Shown: positions 7,704 through 17,200, counted from the first letter of the stretch. The stretch is DNA of 45,867 bases from Pseudomonas sp. EpS/L25 (GCF_001512295.1 NZ_LNUP01000018.1:1-45867), one strand, 5' to 3'. Made by a program: numbers and translations. The notes: generated by a model from the sequence alone, not told the origin.

Positions 7704-10370
7704 ATGGTTCGAGTTCAGAAACTGGTGCGGGCAATTGCAGCGGCGAGCGCCTTGATGTCCGGCGCAGCCCAGGCACTCAGCCTGGGGGAGATCCACCTCA
7801 ATTCCGCTCTCAACCAGCCTTTCGATGCCACCATCGATCTGTCGGACCTGCGTGATCTCGGCTCCGCCGACTTGCGGCCCGGCCTTGCCTCTCCTGAAGA
7901 GTTCGGCAAGGCCGGGGTGGATCGCGCCTTCTTCCTGAACGATCTGAAGTTCGCGCCGGAAACGCGCAATGGTCGCACGGTCATCCGCGTCACCTCGGCC
8001 CGTCCGGTGCGCGAGCCCTATCTGAATTTCCTGCTCGAGGTGAATTGGCCCAGTGGCCGCATCCTCCGCGAGTACACCGTGCTGCTCGATCCGCCGCTGT
8101 ATACCCCGCAGGCGGCCGCGGCTCCCTTCGCCCCCCAGGTCCAGGCGACCCCGCGGCCCCGCGCGACCGGCCCGGACGCCCCGCGCCCGACGGCGGCACC
8201 CGCGGCGCCGGTGCCCAGTGCCCCCCAGGCGCCCGGTACCTACACCACCGAAGCCCGCGACACCCTGTGGGAAGTCGCCGCGCGCAACCGGCCTTCGGGC
8301 AGCGTCAGCGTCGACCAGACCATGCTGGCGATCCAGGACCTCAACCCGGACGCCTTCATCGACCGCAACATCAACCTGATGAAGAGCGGTCAGGTGTTGC
8401 GCCTGCCCGATCAGGCCCAGGTCAAGACGCGCTCCCAGCGTGAAGCCGTGGCCGAGATTGCCCGCCAGACCCGTGCCTGGAAGCAGGGGGGCGACAGCGC
8501 CGCGTCCGGCACGCCGCGCCGCCAGGTGGACGCCGCCAGCCAACCGGGTGCCACCGAGGCGCCTGCTGCCGCTGCCCCCCGGGACAACCTCAAGCTGCTC
8601 TCCGGCCAGCCGACGAACAAGCCGGGCGATGCCGCCAACGGCAAGGGTGGCAAGGTCAGCGACCAGGCCCTGGCCGATCGCCTCGCCGTGACCCAGGAAA
8701 GCCTGGACACCACGCGCCGCGAGAACGATGAACTCAAGAGCCGTCTGGGCGACCTGCAATCGCAACTCGACAAGCTGCAGAAGATCATGCAGCTCAAGGA
8801 TGCCCAGCTCGCCCGCATGCAGGCCACCATGGCCAATCCCCAGGCTGCGGGCCAGCCCGCGCCGAGCACGTCCGAGGCGCCAGCGACGGCGACGCCGCCG
8901 GTGAATGGCGCGCCGCCAGCGACCCAGGAGCCCAGCGCGGCCGTGCCGGCCGCTACGCCGCCTGCGGAGACGCCGCCTGCCCAGCCCGCCACACCGCCTG
9001 CCAGCGAGGCCGGCACCGGCACGGCGCCGCCAGCCGCCAGCGAGCCCAAGGTCATCCCCGTCACGCCGAGCACCCCGGCCACGCAGCCCACCGAGGCGAC
9101 CAACAGCTTCCTCGACGACATCCTCAGCAATCCGCTGTGGCTCGGCATCATTGGCGGCAGCGCCTTGCTGGCCCTGCTGGTGCTGCTGATGGTCAATTCG
9201 CGGCGCAATGCGGTGAAGGAAGCCGAGCGCGCCCGTGAGGCCGAAGCGGCGCGTACCGATACCGCCTTCGAGCCGGACCCGGAACTTGGCGATCACCACG
9301 GCCTTGCCGGTCTGGAGCTGAGCCAGAATGCCCAGGATGCGAGCCGTGACGCCGATGCCCAGGACGATGCCCTGGGCCAGGCGGACATCTACATGGCCTA
9401 CGGGCGCTTCAGCCAGGCGGCCGAGGTGCTCAAGAAGGCCAGCGACCAGGAGCCCCTCCGCGCCGACCTGCGCCTCAAGCTCATGGAGGTCTATGCCGAG
9501 ATGGGCGACAAGGACGGCTTCCAGCGCGAGGAGAGCGAACTCAAGGAAATTGGCGGTGCCCAGCCGGCGGTCGATCACCTGAAGTCGCGCTATCCGGCCA
9601 TGGCTACCATGGCCGTGGGCGCTGCTGCCGTGGGGGCCGCGGCCCTGGCCGCCGCCCACGAATTGAGCGAGGAATCCACGCGCAACCAGGGATTCTCGGC
9701 CACCGAGGACAGCCAGGACTTCGACCTTTCCCTGGATGATTTCGGCAACGACGAGCCTCGCCCGGCCGCCGGCCCGGCCGAAGAGCCCCTGTTCGGCGAA
9801 GCCTTCGCCGAGGCCCAGGCCAATGGCCGGGAGGCCCGCGACGATTTCGATTTCGACCTCAACTTCGATCCGGCACCCGCCGGTTCGTCTGCCAATCCGG
9901 CGGCCAAGGACGATGACTTCGCCCTGGATTTCAGCGACTTCGAACGCCAGGGCGATCTGGCGCGGGACGAAACCAGTGCGCCGTCCACGGCGGATTCGGC
10001 TTTCGATGAGCCGCTGAGCCCCCGCGAGCCGGTCGCCGACAGCGAGTTGCCGGCCAATTTCGACCTGGCCGATTTCGAGGAGCAGCCGGCACCCAAGCGT
10101 GAGAGCGACGAGGAATTCGCCGCCCGCCTGCAAGAAGCTTCCCGCCAGTTCGATGCCGAGACCACGAAGGGTGCCGCCGCCGGGGAGGGCGTGGACGATT
10201 TCGACTTCCTCTCCGGTGAGGACGAGACCGCGACCAAGCTGGACCTGGCGCGCGCCTATATCGACATGGGCGATCCCGAAGGGGCCCGCGACATCCTCGA
10301 CGAGGTACTGGCCGAGGGCAATGCCGGGCAACAGCAGGAGGCCCGGGAGATCCTCGCCCAACTCAGCTGA
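7704..10370 (+). CDS. fimV: FimV/HubP-type polar hub protein
   Basis: Large inner-membrane protein that organises the cell pole and is needed for type IV pilus assembly and twitching motility in Pseudomonas. Visible in the 888 residues: a signal peptide cut near AQALS (residues 21-26), the conserved N-terminal FimV region, a LysM peptidoglycan-binding domain (about 180-235), a coiled coil (about 322-376), a Pro/Ala-rich linker, one transmembrane helix (about 475-498), a TPR-like segment starting ADIYMAYGRFSQAAEVL, a very acidic DFDFDL-rich part and the C-terminal FimV domain (KLDLARAYIDMGDPEGARDI). The P. aeruginosa protein is slightly longer; the linker varies in this family. Ribosome site AAGGGA precedes the ATG. 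Confidence 0.95.
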   Translation: MVRVQKLVRAIAAASALMSGAAQALSLGEIHLNSALNQPFDATIDLSDLRDLGSADLRPGLASPEEFGKAGVDRAFFLNDLKFAPETRNGRTVIRVTSARPVREPYLNFLLEVNWPSGRILREYTVLLDPPLYTPQAAAAPFAPQVQATPRPRATGPDAPRPTAAPAAPVPSAPQAPGTYTTEARDTLWEVAARNRPSGSVSVDQTMLAIQDLNPDAFIDRNINLMKSGQVLRLPDQAQVKTRSQREAVAEIARQTRAWKQGGDSAASGTPRRQVDAASQPGATEAPAAAAPRDNLKLLSGQPTNKPGDAANGKGGKVSDQALADRLAVTQESLDTTRRENDELKSRLGDLQSQLDKLQKIMQLKDAQLARMQATMANPQAAGQPAPSTSEAPATATPPVNGAPPATQEPSAAVPAATPPAETPPAQPATPPASEAGTGTAPPAASEPKVIPVTPSTPATQPTEATNSFLDDILSNPLWLGIIGGSALLALLVLLMVNSRRNAVKEAERAREAEAARTDTAFEPDPELGDHHGLAGLELSQNAQDASRDADAQDDALGQADIYMAYGRFSQAAEVLKKASDQEPLRADLRLKLMEVYAEMGDKDGFQREESELKEIGGAQPAVDHLKSRYPAMATMAVGAAAVGAAALAAAHELSEESTRNQGFSATEDSQDFDLSLDDFGNDEPRPAAGPAEEPLFGEAFAEAQANGREARDDFDFDLNFDPAPAGSSANPAAKDDDFALDFSDFERQGDLARDETSAPSTADSAFDEPLSPREPVADSELPANFDLADFEEQPAPKRESDEEFAARLQEASRQFDAETTKGAAAGEGVDDFDFLSGEDETATKLDLARAYIDMGDPEGARDILDEVLAEGNAGQQQEAREILAQLS

Positions 10371-10393
10371 GATGCGCCAGGCTTGGCAGAGGA

Positions 10394-10427
10394 GGGGAGG
10401 CGGCTATAAGCTGCCTCCCCTTTTTTT
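10394..10427 (+). terminator. rho-independent terminator after fimV
   Basis: GGGGAGGCGG (10394-10403) pairs with CTGCCTCCCC (10411-10420), ten pairs with one G-T, loop CTATAAG, followed by seven T (10421-10427). It ends 15 nt before the only possible truA start, which is unusual. Confidence 0.92.
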
Positions 10428-10442
10428 CGCCTGGCCGCCGCT

Positions 10443-11294
10443 GTGGATTTTCTCGACCCCACCCTGACCGCTCCCCCGCAACGCATCGCCCTGGGCGTCG
10501 AATACAAGGGCGCTCGTTATCGCGGCTGGCAACGCCAGCAGCCGGGGGTGCGCTCGGTGCAGGAAACCCTGGAGGCGGCACTGTCCAAGGTCGCGGCGGC
10601 GCCCATCAGCCTGAGCTGCGCCGGGCGCACCGATGCCGGCGTCCACGCCAGTGGCCAGGTGGTGCATTTCGATTCGCCGGTGGAGCGGCCGCTCAAGGCC
10701 TGGGTGCTGGGTACCAACGCCAACCTGCCGTCGGACATCAGCGTGACCTGGGTCCAGCCGGTCAGCGATGCCTTCCATGCCCGCTTCAGTGCCATGGCCC
10801 GGCGTTATCGCTATGTCATCTACAACGACCCCATTCGACCCGCACACCTGGCGGAAGAGGTGACCTGGAACCATCGGCCTCTGGACCTCGAGCGCATGCG
10901 CGAGGCGGCTCAGGTGCTGATCGGCACCCACGACTTCACCTCCTTCCGTGCCAAGGAATGCCAGGCCAAGTCGCCGCTCAAGACGGTGCATCACCTGCGG
11001 CTGTGGCAGAACGACCGCTTGCTGGTGCTGGACATTCGCGCCAACGCCTTCCTCCATCACATGGTACGCAACATCGCGGGGGTGCTGATGGCGGTGGGCT
11101 GTGGTGATCGGCCGGTGGAATGGGTGGCCGAGGTGCTGGCGGCGCGCGAGCGGCGCCAGGGCGGGGTCACGGCCCATCCCTTCGGTCTCTACCTGGTGCG
11201 GGTGGAATATCCCGACCACCTGCAGGTACCGGAGCGCCCCCTGGGCCCGCTGTTCCTGGGGCGGGTACCGGAGCTGGATGACCCCCAAGGCTGA
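10443..11294 (+). CDS. truA: tRNA pseudouridine synthase A
   Basis: Makes pseudouridine at positions 38-40 of the tRNA anticodon arm. 283 residues. The catalytic aspartate is D64 in CAGRTDAGVHASGQ, and later family motifs are RYRYVIYND and FRAKECQAKSP. GTG at 10443 is the first start in frame after the fimV terminator, and I see no other start before the conserved IALGVEYKG. No Shine-Dalgarno sequence is visible in front of it (the upstream bases are the T-run and CGCCTGGCCGCCGCT), so translation may be leaderless or otherwise atypical. Confidence 0.95.
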   Translation: MDFLDPTLTAPPQRIALGVEYKGARYRGWQRQQPGVRSVQETLEAALSKVAAAPISLSCAGRTDAGVHASGQVVHFDSPVERPLKAWVLGTNANLPSDISVTWVQPVSDAFHARFSAMARRYRYVIYNDPIRPAHLAEEVTWNHRPLDLERMREAAQVLIGTHDFTSFRAKECQAKSPLKTVHHLRLWQNDRLLVLDIRANAFLHHMVRNIAGVLMAVGCGDRPVEWVAEVLAARERRQGGVTAHPFGLYLVRVEYPDHLQVPERPLGPLFLGRVPELDDPQG

Positions 11295-11319
11295 CGCTGG
11301 GCGGGCGGTCTGCTAACAT
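11291..11319 (+). promoter_or_regulatory. candidate sigma-70 promoter for trpF
   Basis: CTGACG (11291-11296), exactly 17 nt, then TAACAT (11314-11319). Each hexamer matches consensus at four positions. The -35 box overlaps the truA stop codon, and the expected start site is about 25 nt before the trpF start. Confidence 0.45.
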
Positions 11320-11348
11320 CCATCGATTTGGGACGAGGTCATTCCAGT

Positions 11349-11978
11349 TTGGCTAACGTTCGAGTGAAGATCTGCGGGATCACCCGGGTCGAGGATGCCC
11401 TGGCCGCCGCGGCGGCCGGTGCCGACGCCATCGGCCTGGTGTTCTACGCCCGCAGTCCGCGGGCGGTCAGTGCGGCCCAGGCCCGGCAGATCGTGGCGGC
11501 CTTGCCGCCCTTCGTGACCAGCGTGGGGCTCTTCGTCGATGCCTCGCCCTGCGAGATCGAGGAAACGCTGGACGCCGTGCCCCTGGATCTCCTGCAGTTC
11601 CACGGCGACGAGACGCCGGCCCAGTGTGCCCGTTATCGTCGCCCTTACATCAAGGCGCTGCGCATGCGCGCGGATATCGACCTCGCCGCCATCGCCCAGG
11701 ACTACGCCGACGCTCGCGGGCTGCTGCTCGACACCTACGTCGCCGGCGTGCCCGGTGGCACCGGCCAGGCCTTCGACTGGACGCGGGTGCCGCAAGACCT
11801 GGCGCTGCCGTTGATCGTCGCGGGCGGCCTGGAGGCGGGCAATGTCGCCACGGCCATCGCGGCGGCGCGGCCCTATGGGGTGGATGTGAGTGGCGGCGTG
11901 GAACGGGCCAAGGGCATCAAGGATGCGGCTGAGATCGCGCGATTCATGGCTGCCGTGCGGAGTGCCCCTATCCCCTGA
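11349..11978 (+). CDS. trpF: phosphoribosylanthranilate isomerase
   Basis: Amadori rearrangement of phosphoribosylanthranilate in tryptophan synthesis; a single TIM barrel of 209 residues. The catalytic cysteine C9 lies in VKICGITR and the catalytic aspartate D129 in LLLDTYV; the phosphate-binding C-terminus GVDVSGGVE is present. I chose TTG at 11349, giving [10 protein letters not shown], because GAGG lies 10 bases upstream and the length then fits the family. A TTG at 11328 is also in frame. trpF is apart from the other trp genes, as is usual in pseudomonads. Confidence 0.93.
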   Translation: MANVRVKICGITRVEDALAAAAAGADAIGLVFYARSPRAVSAAQARQIVAALPPFVTSVGLFVDASPCEIEETLDAVPLDLLQFHGDETPAQCARYRRPYIKALRMRADIDLAAIAQDYADARGLLLDTYVAGVPGGTGQAFDWTRVPQDLALPLIVAGGLEAGNVATAIAAARPYGVDVSGGVERAKGIKDAAEIARFMAAVRSAPIP

Positions 11979-12187
11979 TGTGACCCTCGCGGGACGGTGG
12001 CCGTCCACACCTGCGACATATTTGACAGGCTCGCCCCGGCAGGCCTGAAGTCCGACCCCGGCGGAGTCGGCATTGAGACGTGGCAGTGGCCCGCAACTGA
12101 GCGGGCATTGCCGAACCCTATATACGGATGCTCAAGGAAGGCGTGGCCTAGGTCGCGCTGGGAGCCCATGCAAGTGGAGAGAGATGC
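11979..12187 (+). promoter_or_regulatory. accD upstream region with a consensus -35 box
   Basis: A 209-bp gap without a gene. It contains a perfect TTGACA (12022-12027), but the bases 17-18 nt further on (around CTGAAGT) match a -10 poorly. A short CCCGC/GCGGG hairpin follows near 12091-12106. This is a plausible place for the promoter of accD-folC-SPOR; exact elements are uncertain. Confidence 0.3.
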
Positions 12188-13057
12188 ATGAGCAATTGGC
12201 TGGTCGACAAACTGATTCCTTCCATCATGCGGTCCGAGGTGAAGCGCAGTTCGGTACCGGAAGGTCTTTGGCACAAGTGTCCGGCCTGCGAAGCGGTCCT
12301 CTATCGTCCGGAGCTGGAAAAGAACCTGGACGTGTGCCTGAAGTGCGGTCACCACATGCGCATCAATGCGCGTCGCCGCCTGGACATCTTCCTCGATGCC
12401 GATGGGCGTGAAGAGCTGGGTGCCGAGCTGGAGCCGGTGGATCGCCTGAAATTCCGCGACAGCAAGAAGTACAAGGACCGCTTTACCGCGGCGCAGAAGG
12501 AGACCGGCGAGAAAGACGCCCTGATCTCCATGCGTGGCACCCTCAAGGGCATGCCGGTGGCGGTCTGCGCCTTCGAATTTTCCTTCATGGGCGGCTCCAT
12601 GGGCGCCGTGGTGGGTGAGCGTTTCGTCCGTGCCGCCAACGTGGCGCTGGAAGAGCGCTGCCCGCTGGTCTGCTTCTCCGCCTCGGGCGGTGCGCGGATG
12701 CAGGAGGCCCTGATCTCCCTGATGCAGATGGCCAAGACCTCCGCGGTGCTGGCGCGCCTGCGTGAAGAGGGCATTCCCTTCATCTCCGTGCTGACCGATC
12801 CGGTCTATGGCGGCGTCTCCGCCAGTCTGGCGATGCTGGGTGACGTCATCGTCGCCGAGCCCAAGGCGCTGATCGGCTTCGCTGGCCCCCGTGTGATCGA
12901 GCAGACCGTGCGCGAAAAACTGCCGGAAGGCTTCCAGCGCAGCGAATTCCTGCTGGACCACGGCGCCGTCGACATCATCGTGCCACGCAGGGAACTGCGT
13001 GATCGCCTGGCCCGCCTGCTGGCGACCTTCCAGCACCAGCCGGCTCCGGCAGCCTGA
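12188..13057 (+). CDS. accD: acetyl-CoA carboxylase carboxyltransferase subunit beta
   Basis: Beta subunit of the carboxyltransferase that, with AccA, moves carboxyl from biotin to acetyl-CoA to make malonyl-CoA, the first committed step of fatty-acid synthesis. 289 residues. The N-terminal zinc ribbon has C31, C34, C50 and C53 (CPAC and CLKC); the crotonase-like core carries the oxyanion-hole region [10 protein letters not shown] and the motif [12 protein letters not shown]. The ATG follows GGAGAG. Its TGA overlaps the folC ATG by one base, so the two are translationally coupled. Confidence 0.97.
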   Translation: MSNWLVDKLIPSIMRSEVKRSSVPEGLWHKCPACEAVLYRPELEKNLDVCLKCGHHMRINARRRLDIFLDADGREELGAELEPVDRLKFRDSKKYKDRFTAAQKETGEKDALISMRGTLKGMPVAVCAFEFSFMGGSMGAVVGERFVRAANVALEERCPLVCFSASGGARMQEALISLMQMAKTSAVLARLREEGIPFISVLTDPVYGGVSASLAMLGDVIVAEPKALIGFAGPRVIEQTVREKLPEGFQRSEFLLDHGAVDIIVPRRELRDRLARLLATFQHQPAPAA

Positions 13058-14349
13058 TGTCTTCGCGCAGCCTCGCGCAGTGGCTGGCCTATCTCGAGCA
13101 GCTGCATCCGTCGGCGATCGACATGGGCCTGGACCGGGTGCGCGAGGTTGCGCAGCGGCTGGGCCTGACCCGGCCGGCGCCGCGGGTGGTGACCGTCACC
13201 GGCACCAACGGCAAGGGCTCCACCTGCGCCTTTCTCGCCAGCCTGCTGCGCGCCAACGGTCAGCGGGTCGGCGTCTACGCCTCGCCGCACCTGGTGCGCT
13301 ACAACGAGCGGGTGGACGTCGAGGGTATCCTCGCCAGCGATGACGACCTCTGTACCGCCTTCGCTGCGGTGGACGCCGCACGCGGCGAGATCAGCCTGAC
13401 CTATTTCGAGATGGGCACCCTGGCGGCCTTCTGGCTGTTCGAGCGGGCCCAGCTGGACGTCGCCGTCCTCGAGGTCGGTCTGGGTGGTCGCCTGGATGCG
13501 GTGAACCTGATCGACGCCGATCTGGCGCTGGTCACCAGCATCGGCCTGGATCACGCGGAATGGCTGGGCGATACCCGCGAAAGCGTGGCGGTGGAAAAGG
13601 CCGGTATCTTCCGTGCCGGCAAGCCGGCCCTCTGTGGCGATCTGGAGCCACCCGCGCCGCTGACCGAAGCCGCCGAGCGCCTGGGCGCGCCCCTGCTGCA
13701 GCGGGGCGAAGCCTTCGATCTGCGGATCGAGAGCGCCGGCTGGTTCTGGCGCGGGCGCGATGCCCAGGGTAACGACCTGACGCTGGCCGGTCTGCCTTTG
13801 CTGGATCTGCCCATGGAAAATGCCGCCCTGGCGTTGCAGGCCTATGCCTTGCTCGGACTGCCCTGGATTCCCGAGAGGATCGCCGCGGCCCTGCTGGCCA
13901 CGCGCATGGCCGGCCGGCTGGATCGTCGCCAGGTGGCATGGGCAGGGGAGCGGCGCCAGGTGCTGCTGGACGTGGCCCACAATCCCCATGCGGCCGAGTA
14001 CCTGGCGCGCCGCCTGACCATGAAGCCTGTCGCAGGTGTGCGCCGCGCCGTGTTCGGCGTGCTGGCGGACAAGGATCTGGACGGTATCCTGGCACCGCTG
14101 GAACGACTCTTCGCCAGTTGGGCGGTAGCCACGCTGCCGACCGGTCGCAGTCGTGACGGTACCGAGGTGGCGGCCATCCTCACCGCCCGGGGCGCCCAGG
14201 CGGAGGTCCACGACTCCCTGGTCGCCGCCTTCGATGCCCAGTTGGCGGCCAGTACCGCGGACGACGAAGTGGTCGTGTTCGGCTCCTTCTACAGCGTCGC
14301 CGAGGTGCTCGCGCAGCTCACCCCTCTATCCGAATCCGCGGAGACCTAA
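13057..14349 (+). CDS. folC: folylpolyglutamate synthase / dihydrofolate synthase
   Basis: ATP-dependent addition of glutamate to dihydropteroate and to folates. 430 residues, the usual length. The P-loop is TGTNGKGST (residues 48-56); other Mur-ligase motifs are GLDHAEWLG, EKAGIFR and the C-terminal LDVAHNPHA. The start ATG overlaps the accD stop in TGATG. It is followed after 3 bp by a SPOR-domain gene. The accD-folC pair is conserved in gamma-proteobacteria. Confidence 0.96.
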   Translation: MSSRSLAQWLAYLEQLHPSAIDMGLDRVREVAQRLGLTRPAPRVVTVTGTNGKGSTCAFLASLLRANGQRVGVYASPHLVRYNERVDVEGILASDDDLCTAFAAVDAARGEISLTYFEMGTLAAFWLFERAQLDVAVLEVGLGGRLDAVNLIDADLALVTSIGLDHAEWLGDTRESVAVEKAGIFRAGKPALCGDLEPPAPLTEAAERLGAPLLQRGEAFDLRIESAGWFWRGRDAQGNDLTLAGLPLLDLPMENAALALQAYALLGLPWIPERIAAALLATRMAGRLDRRQVAWAGERRQVLLDVAHNPHAAEYLARRLTMKPVAGVRRAVFGVLADKDLDGILAPLERLFASWAVATLPTGRSRDGTEVAAILTARGAQAEVHDSLVAAFDAQLAASTADDEVVVFGSFYSVAEVLAQLTPLSESAET

Positions 14350-14352
14350 CCC

Positions 14353-15009
14353 ATGCTCAAGCAGCGAGTCATCGGAGCGCTGGTGCTGCTGGCGCTGATC
14401 ATCATCTTCGTGCCCATGCTCTTCAGCCGCCAGGACGACGCCCGCAAGGTGGTGGTCGAGACCCCGCCGCAACCCGCCGCGCCGACCGTGCCCAGCACCA
14501 CCGTGCAACCGGTGCAGACGCCCGAGGCGCCGCCGGTGGAAGTGGTGCCCGACGATCCGGCCAAGCCACTCGGCAAGCCGCAGACACCCATTGCCGGAAC
14601 CGCTAGCCAGGCGCCGGTGCAGAACGCTCCGGTCAGTCCGCCGCCAGCCCAGCCCCAGGCTGCGCCCTCTGCCCCGATCGCCAAGGTGCCGCCGACCACT
14701 ACGCCTGCAGCGCCGACCGCTACCCCGGCACCGGTAGCCAAGCCCGATACACGGCTGGGCGCCGCCAATCTGCCAGTCAGCTGGTCGGTCCAGCTCGCCA
14801 GCCTGTCGTCGCGTCCCAGTGCCGATGCGCTGCAGGCCAAGCTGCGCAGCCAGGGTTACAACGCCTACGTGCGTACCGCCGATGGCATGAACCGGGTCTT
14901 CGTCGGGCCGGTGATAGAGCGGACCGAGGCCGATCGGCTGCGCGACCAGCTCAACAAGCAGAATGGCGTCAAGGGCTTCGTCGTACGCTTTCAGCCGGAG
15001 CGCGGTTAA
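14353..15009 (+). CDS. SPOR-domain (DedD-like) inner-membrane protein
   Basis: A 218-residue bitopic protein: a short cytoplasmic start, one membrane helix (about residues 6-24, VIGALVLLALIIIFVPML), a long Pro/Ala-rich periplasmic linker and a C-terminal SPOR domain (about 139-215, starting SWSVQLASLSSR) that binds denuded peptidoglycan at the septum. It corresponds to DedD of E. coli, also found between folC and cvpA. It starts 3 bp after folC. It probably acts in cell constriction. Confidence 0.9.
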   Translation: MLKQRVIGALVLLALIIIFVPMLFSRQDDARKVVVETPPQPAAPTVPSTTVQPVQTPEAPPVEVVPDDPAKPLGKPQTPIAGTASQAPVQNAPVSPPPAQPQAAPSAPIAKVPPTTTPAAPTATPAPVAKPDTRLGAANLPVSWSVQLASLSSRPSADALQAKLRSQGYNAYVRTADGMNRVFVGPVIERTEADRLRDQLNKQNGVKGFVVRFQPERG

Positions 15010-15034
15010 CCCGGTCACAAGGCTCTGCTAGAAT
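15006..15034 (+). promoter_or_regulatory. candidate promoter for cvpA, with the -10 box in a hairpin loop
   Basis: TTAACC (15006-15011), 17 nt, then TAGAAT (15029-15034), five of six matches to the -10 consensus. The -10 box is exactly the loop of the terminator-like hairpin annotated at 15021-15047. Transcription would start near 15041. Confidence 0.45.
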
Positions 15035-15047
15035 GCAGGGCCTTTTT
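15021..15047 (+). terminator. terminator-like hairpin before cvpA
   Basis: GGCTCTGC (15021-15028) pairs with GCAGGGCC (15035-15042), eight pairs with one G-T; loop TAGAAT; followed by five T. It would end the accD-folC-SPOR transcript, while its loop doubles as a good -10 box. Confidence 0.6.
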
Positions 15048-15063
15048 GTAAGTGGACCTTGCC

Positions 15064-15609
15064 GTGGGCTTCACCTGGGTGGACTGGGCGATCGTCGCCG
15101 TCGTCATCGTTTCCAGCCTGATCAGTCTCAGGCGTGGCTTCGTCAAGGAAGCGCTGTCGCTGGCCACCTGGATCGTCGCCGGCGGCGTCGCCTGGGTGTT
15201 CGGCGGGGCCCTGTCGACCTACCTGGTGGACTACATCCAGGTACCTTCGGGGCGAGTGATCGCCGCCTGCGTCATTCTCTTCGTGCTGACGCTGCTGGTG
15301 GGTGCTCTGGTGAGCTTCTTGCTTGGTGAATTGATCCGTGTCACGGGCTTGTCGGGTACCGACCGTTTCCTGGGCATGGCCTTCGGCGCCGCCCGTGGTG
15401 CCTTGCTGATCACCGTGGCCGTGGGTCTGTTGAGCCTGGGGCCGGTGCAGCAGGACGGCTGGTGGCAGCAGTCGGTGCTGGTACCGCATTTCCTGTTGGT
15501 GGCCGATTGGTCGAAGAATCTTCTGCTGGGCTTCGCTGGCCAATGGCTGGGCGCTACGCCCATGCCGAGTCTGCAGATGTTGCCGCAGTTGGGGCCCAAG
15601 GCTCCTTGA
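15064..15609 (+). CDS. cvpA: CvpA family inner-membrane protein
   Basis: Small polytopic membrane protein named for colicin V production in E. coli; its biochemical role is still unclear. It has 181 residues and four predicted membrane helices (roughly residues 5-24, 30-52, 64-88 and 100-125), with the family motif [13 protein letters not shown] after the first. I chose GTG at 15064, giving [11 protein letters not shown], by similarity to other Pseudomonas CvpA starts; a GTG at 15052 is also in frame. It precedes purF, as in many gamma-proteobacteria. Confidence 0.9.
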   Translation: MGFTWVDWAIVAVVIVSSLISLRRGFVKEALSLATWIVAGGVAWVFGGALSTYLVDYIQVPSGRVIAACVILFVLTLLVGALVSFLLGELIRVTGLSGTDRFLGMAFGAARGALLITVAVGLLSLGPVQQDGWWQQSVLVPHFLLVADWSKNLLLGFAGQWLGATPMPSLQMLPQLGPKAP

Positions 15610-15630
15610 ACCGTTTTTCAGGCTCCGTTC

Positions 15631-15662
15631 CGCCGGGGTCATCCGGCGATGGTTCGCCATCG
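15631..15662 (+). other. two overlapping hairpins in the purF leader
   Basis: CGCCGG/CCGGCG (15631-15648, 6-nt loop) and CGATGG/CCATCG around a UUCG-type tetraloop (15647-15662). They share two bases, so the full stems cannot both form. No U-tract follows. They may protect the purF message or influence expression; no known riboswitch pattern was recognised. Confidence 0.3.
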
Positions 15663-15691
15663 CATCACTTGAAACAGTGGGGTCGCGTCAC

Positions 15692-17200
15692 ATGTGTGGC
15701 ATCGTAGGTATCGTGGGCAAGACGAACGTCAACCAGTCGTTGTACGACGCGCTCACCGTCCTTCAACATCGCGGTCAGGATGCCGCCGGTATCGTGACCA
15801 GTCGGGACGGCAAACTCTACCTGCGCAAGGACAACGGCCTGGTCCGTGATGTCTTCCAGCAGCGGCACATGCAGCACCTGATCGGCCATATGGGCATCGG
15901 CCACGTGCGCTATCCCACCGCCGGCAGCTCCAGCTCCGCCGAGGCGCAGCCGTTCTACGTGAACTCGCCCTATGGCATCACCCTGGCGCACAACGGCAAC
16001 CTGACCAATGTCGAGCAGCTGTCGCGGGAGATCTACGAATCCGACCTGCGCCACGTCAACACCACCTCCGATTCCGAGGTGCTGCTCAACGTCTTCGCCC
16101 ACGAGCTGGCCGTGCGCAACAAGCTGCAGCCCACCGAGGACGACGTCTTCGCCGCGGTCTCCGAGGTGCACGAGCGGTGCCGCGGGGGCTATGCCGTGGT
16201 GGCCATGATCACCGGCTACGGCATCGTCGGCTTCCGCGACCCCAACGCCATTCGCCCCATCGTCTTCGGCCAGCGCCACACCGAATACGGCGTGGAGTAC
16301 ATGATCGCCTCCGAGAGCGTCGCCCTCGACGTGCTCGGCTTCACCCTGATCCGCGACCTGGAGCCGGGCGAAGCGGTGTACATCACCGAAGACGGCCGTC
16401 TCTACACCCGCCAGTGCGCGCAGAACCCCCAGTACGCGCCGTGCATCTTCGAGCACGTCTACCTGGCCCGGCCGGATTCCATCATCGATGGCATCTCGGT
16501 ATACAAGGCGCGCCTGCGCATGGGGGAGAAGCTCGCCGAGAAGATCCAGCGCGAGCGCCCGGACCACGACATCGACGTGGTCATCCCGATCCCCGACACC
16601 AGCCGCACCGCGGCTCTGGAACTGGCCAACCACCTGGGCGTGAAATTCCGCGAGGGCTTCGTCAAGAACCGCTACATCGGCCGGACCTTCATCATGCCCG
16701 GCCAGGCCGCACGCAAGAAGTCGGTGCGCCAGAAGCTCAATGCCATCGAGCTGGAGTTCCGCGGCAAGAACGTGATGCTGGTGGACGATTCCATCGTGCG
16801 CGGCACCACCTGCAAGCAGATCATCCAGATGGCCCGCGAAGCCGGCGCCAAGAAGGTCTACTTCTGCTCGGCGGCACCGGCGGTGCGGTTCCCCAACGTC
16901 TATGGCATCGACATGCCCAGCGTGCACGAGCTGATCGCCCACGGCCGCACCACCGAGGAAGTCGGCGAACTGATCGGCGCCGACTGGCTGCTCTATCAGG
17001 ATATACAGGACCTCAAGGAAGCCGTGCGCACCCGCAAGGCGCCCAAGGTCGAGCAGTTCGACTGCGCGGTGTTCGACGGCGAGTACATCACCGGCGACGT
17101 CGACGCGGCTTACCTGAATCGCATCGAGCAGGCGCGTAACGACGCGGCCAAGGTCAAGCACCAGGCAGTCAGCGCCATCATCGATCTCTACAACGACTAA
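15692..17200 (+). CDS. purF: amidophosphoribosyltransferase
   Basis: First committed step of purine synthesis: PRPP plus glutamine to 5-phosphoribosylamine. 502 residues. After removal of the initiator methionine, Cys2 (MCGIVGIVG) becomes the N-terminal glutaminase nucleophile. The C-terminal phosphoribosyltransferase domain has the PRPP loop [13 protein letters not shown]. The start codon is fixed by Cys2, which rules out the in-frame start five codons upstream. metZ follows after 10 bp and is probably co-transcribed. Confidence 0.97.
   Translation: MCGIVGIVGKTNVNQSLYDALTVLQHRGQDAAGIVTSRDGKLYLRKDNGLVRDVFQQRHMQHLIGHMGIGHVRYPTAGSSSSAEAQPFYVNSPYGITLAHNGNLTNVEQLSREIYESDLRHVNTTSDSEVLLNVFAHELAVRNKLQPTEDDVFAAVSEVHERCRGGYAVVAMITGYGIVGFRDPNAIRPIVFGQRHTEYGVEYMIASESVALDVLGFTLIRDLEPGEAVYITEDGRLYTRQCAQNPQYAPCIFEHVYLARPDSIIDGISVYKARLRMGEKLAEKIQRERPDHDIDVVIPIPDTSRTAALELANHLGVKFREGFVKNRYIGRTFIMPGQAARKKSVRQKLNAIELEFRGKNVMLVDDSIVRGTTCKQIIQMAREAGAKKVYFCSAAPAVRFPNVYGIDMPSVHELIAHGRTTEEVGELIGADWLLYQDIQDLKEAVRTRKAPKVEQFDCAVFDGEYITGDVDAAYLNRIEQARNDAAKVKHQAVSAIIDLYND

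Noticed and set aside
7578-10361. Very long open frame on the minus strand opposite fimV (about 927 codons)
   Set aside because: It is a codon-bias shadow of fimV in high-GC DNA: low-complexity Gly/Arg/Leu-rich translation, no recognisable domain, no ribosome site.
12078-12096. Sigma-54-like TGGCA...GC pattern upstream of accD
   Set aside because: The spacing between the GG and GC elements is one base short of the required distance, and accD is not a usual sigma-54 target.
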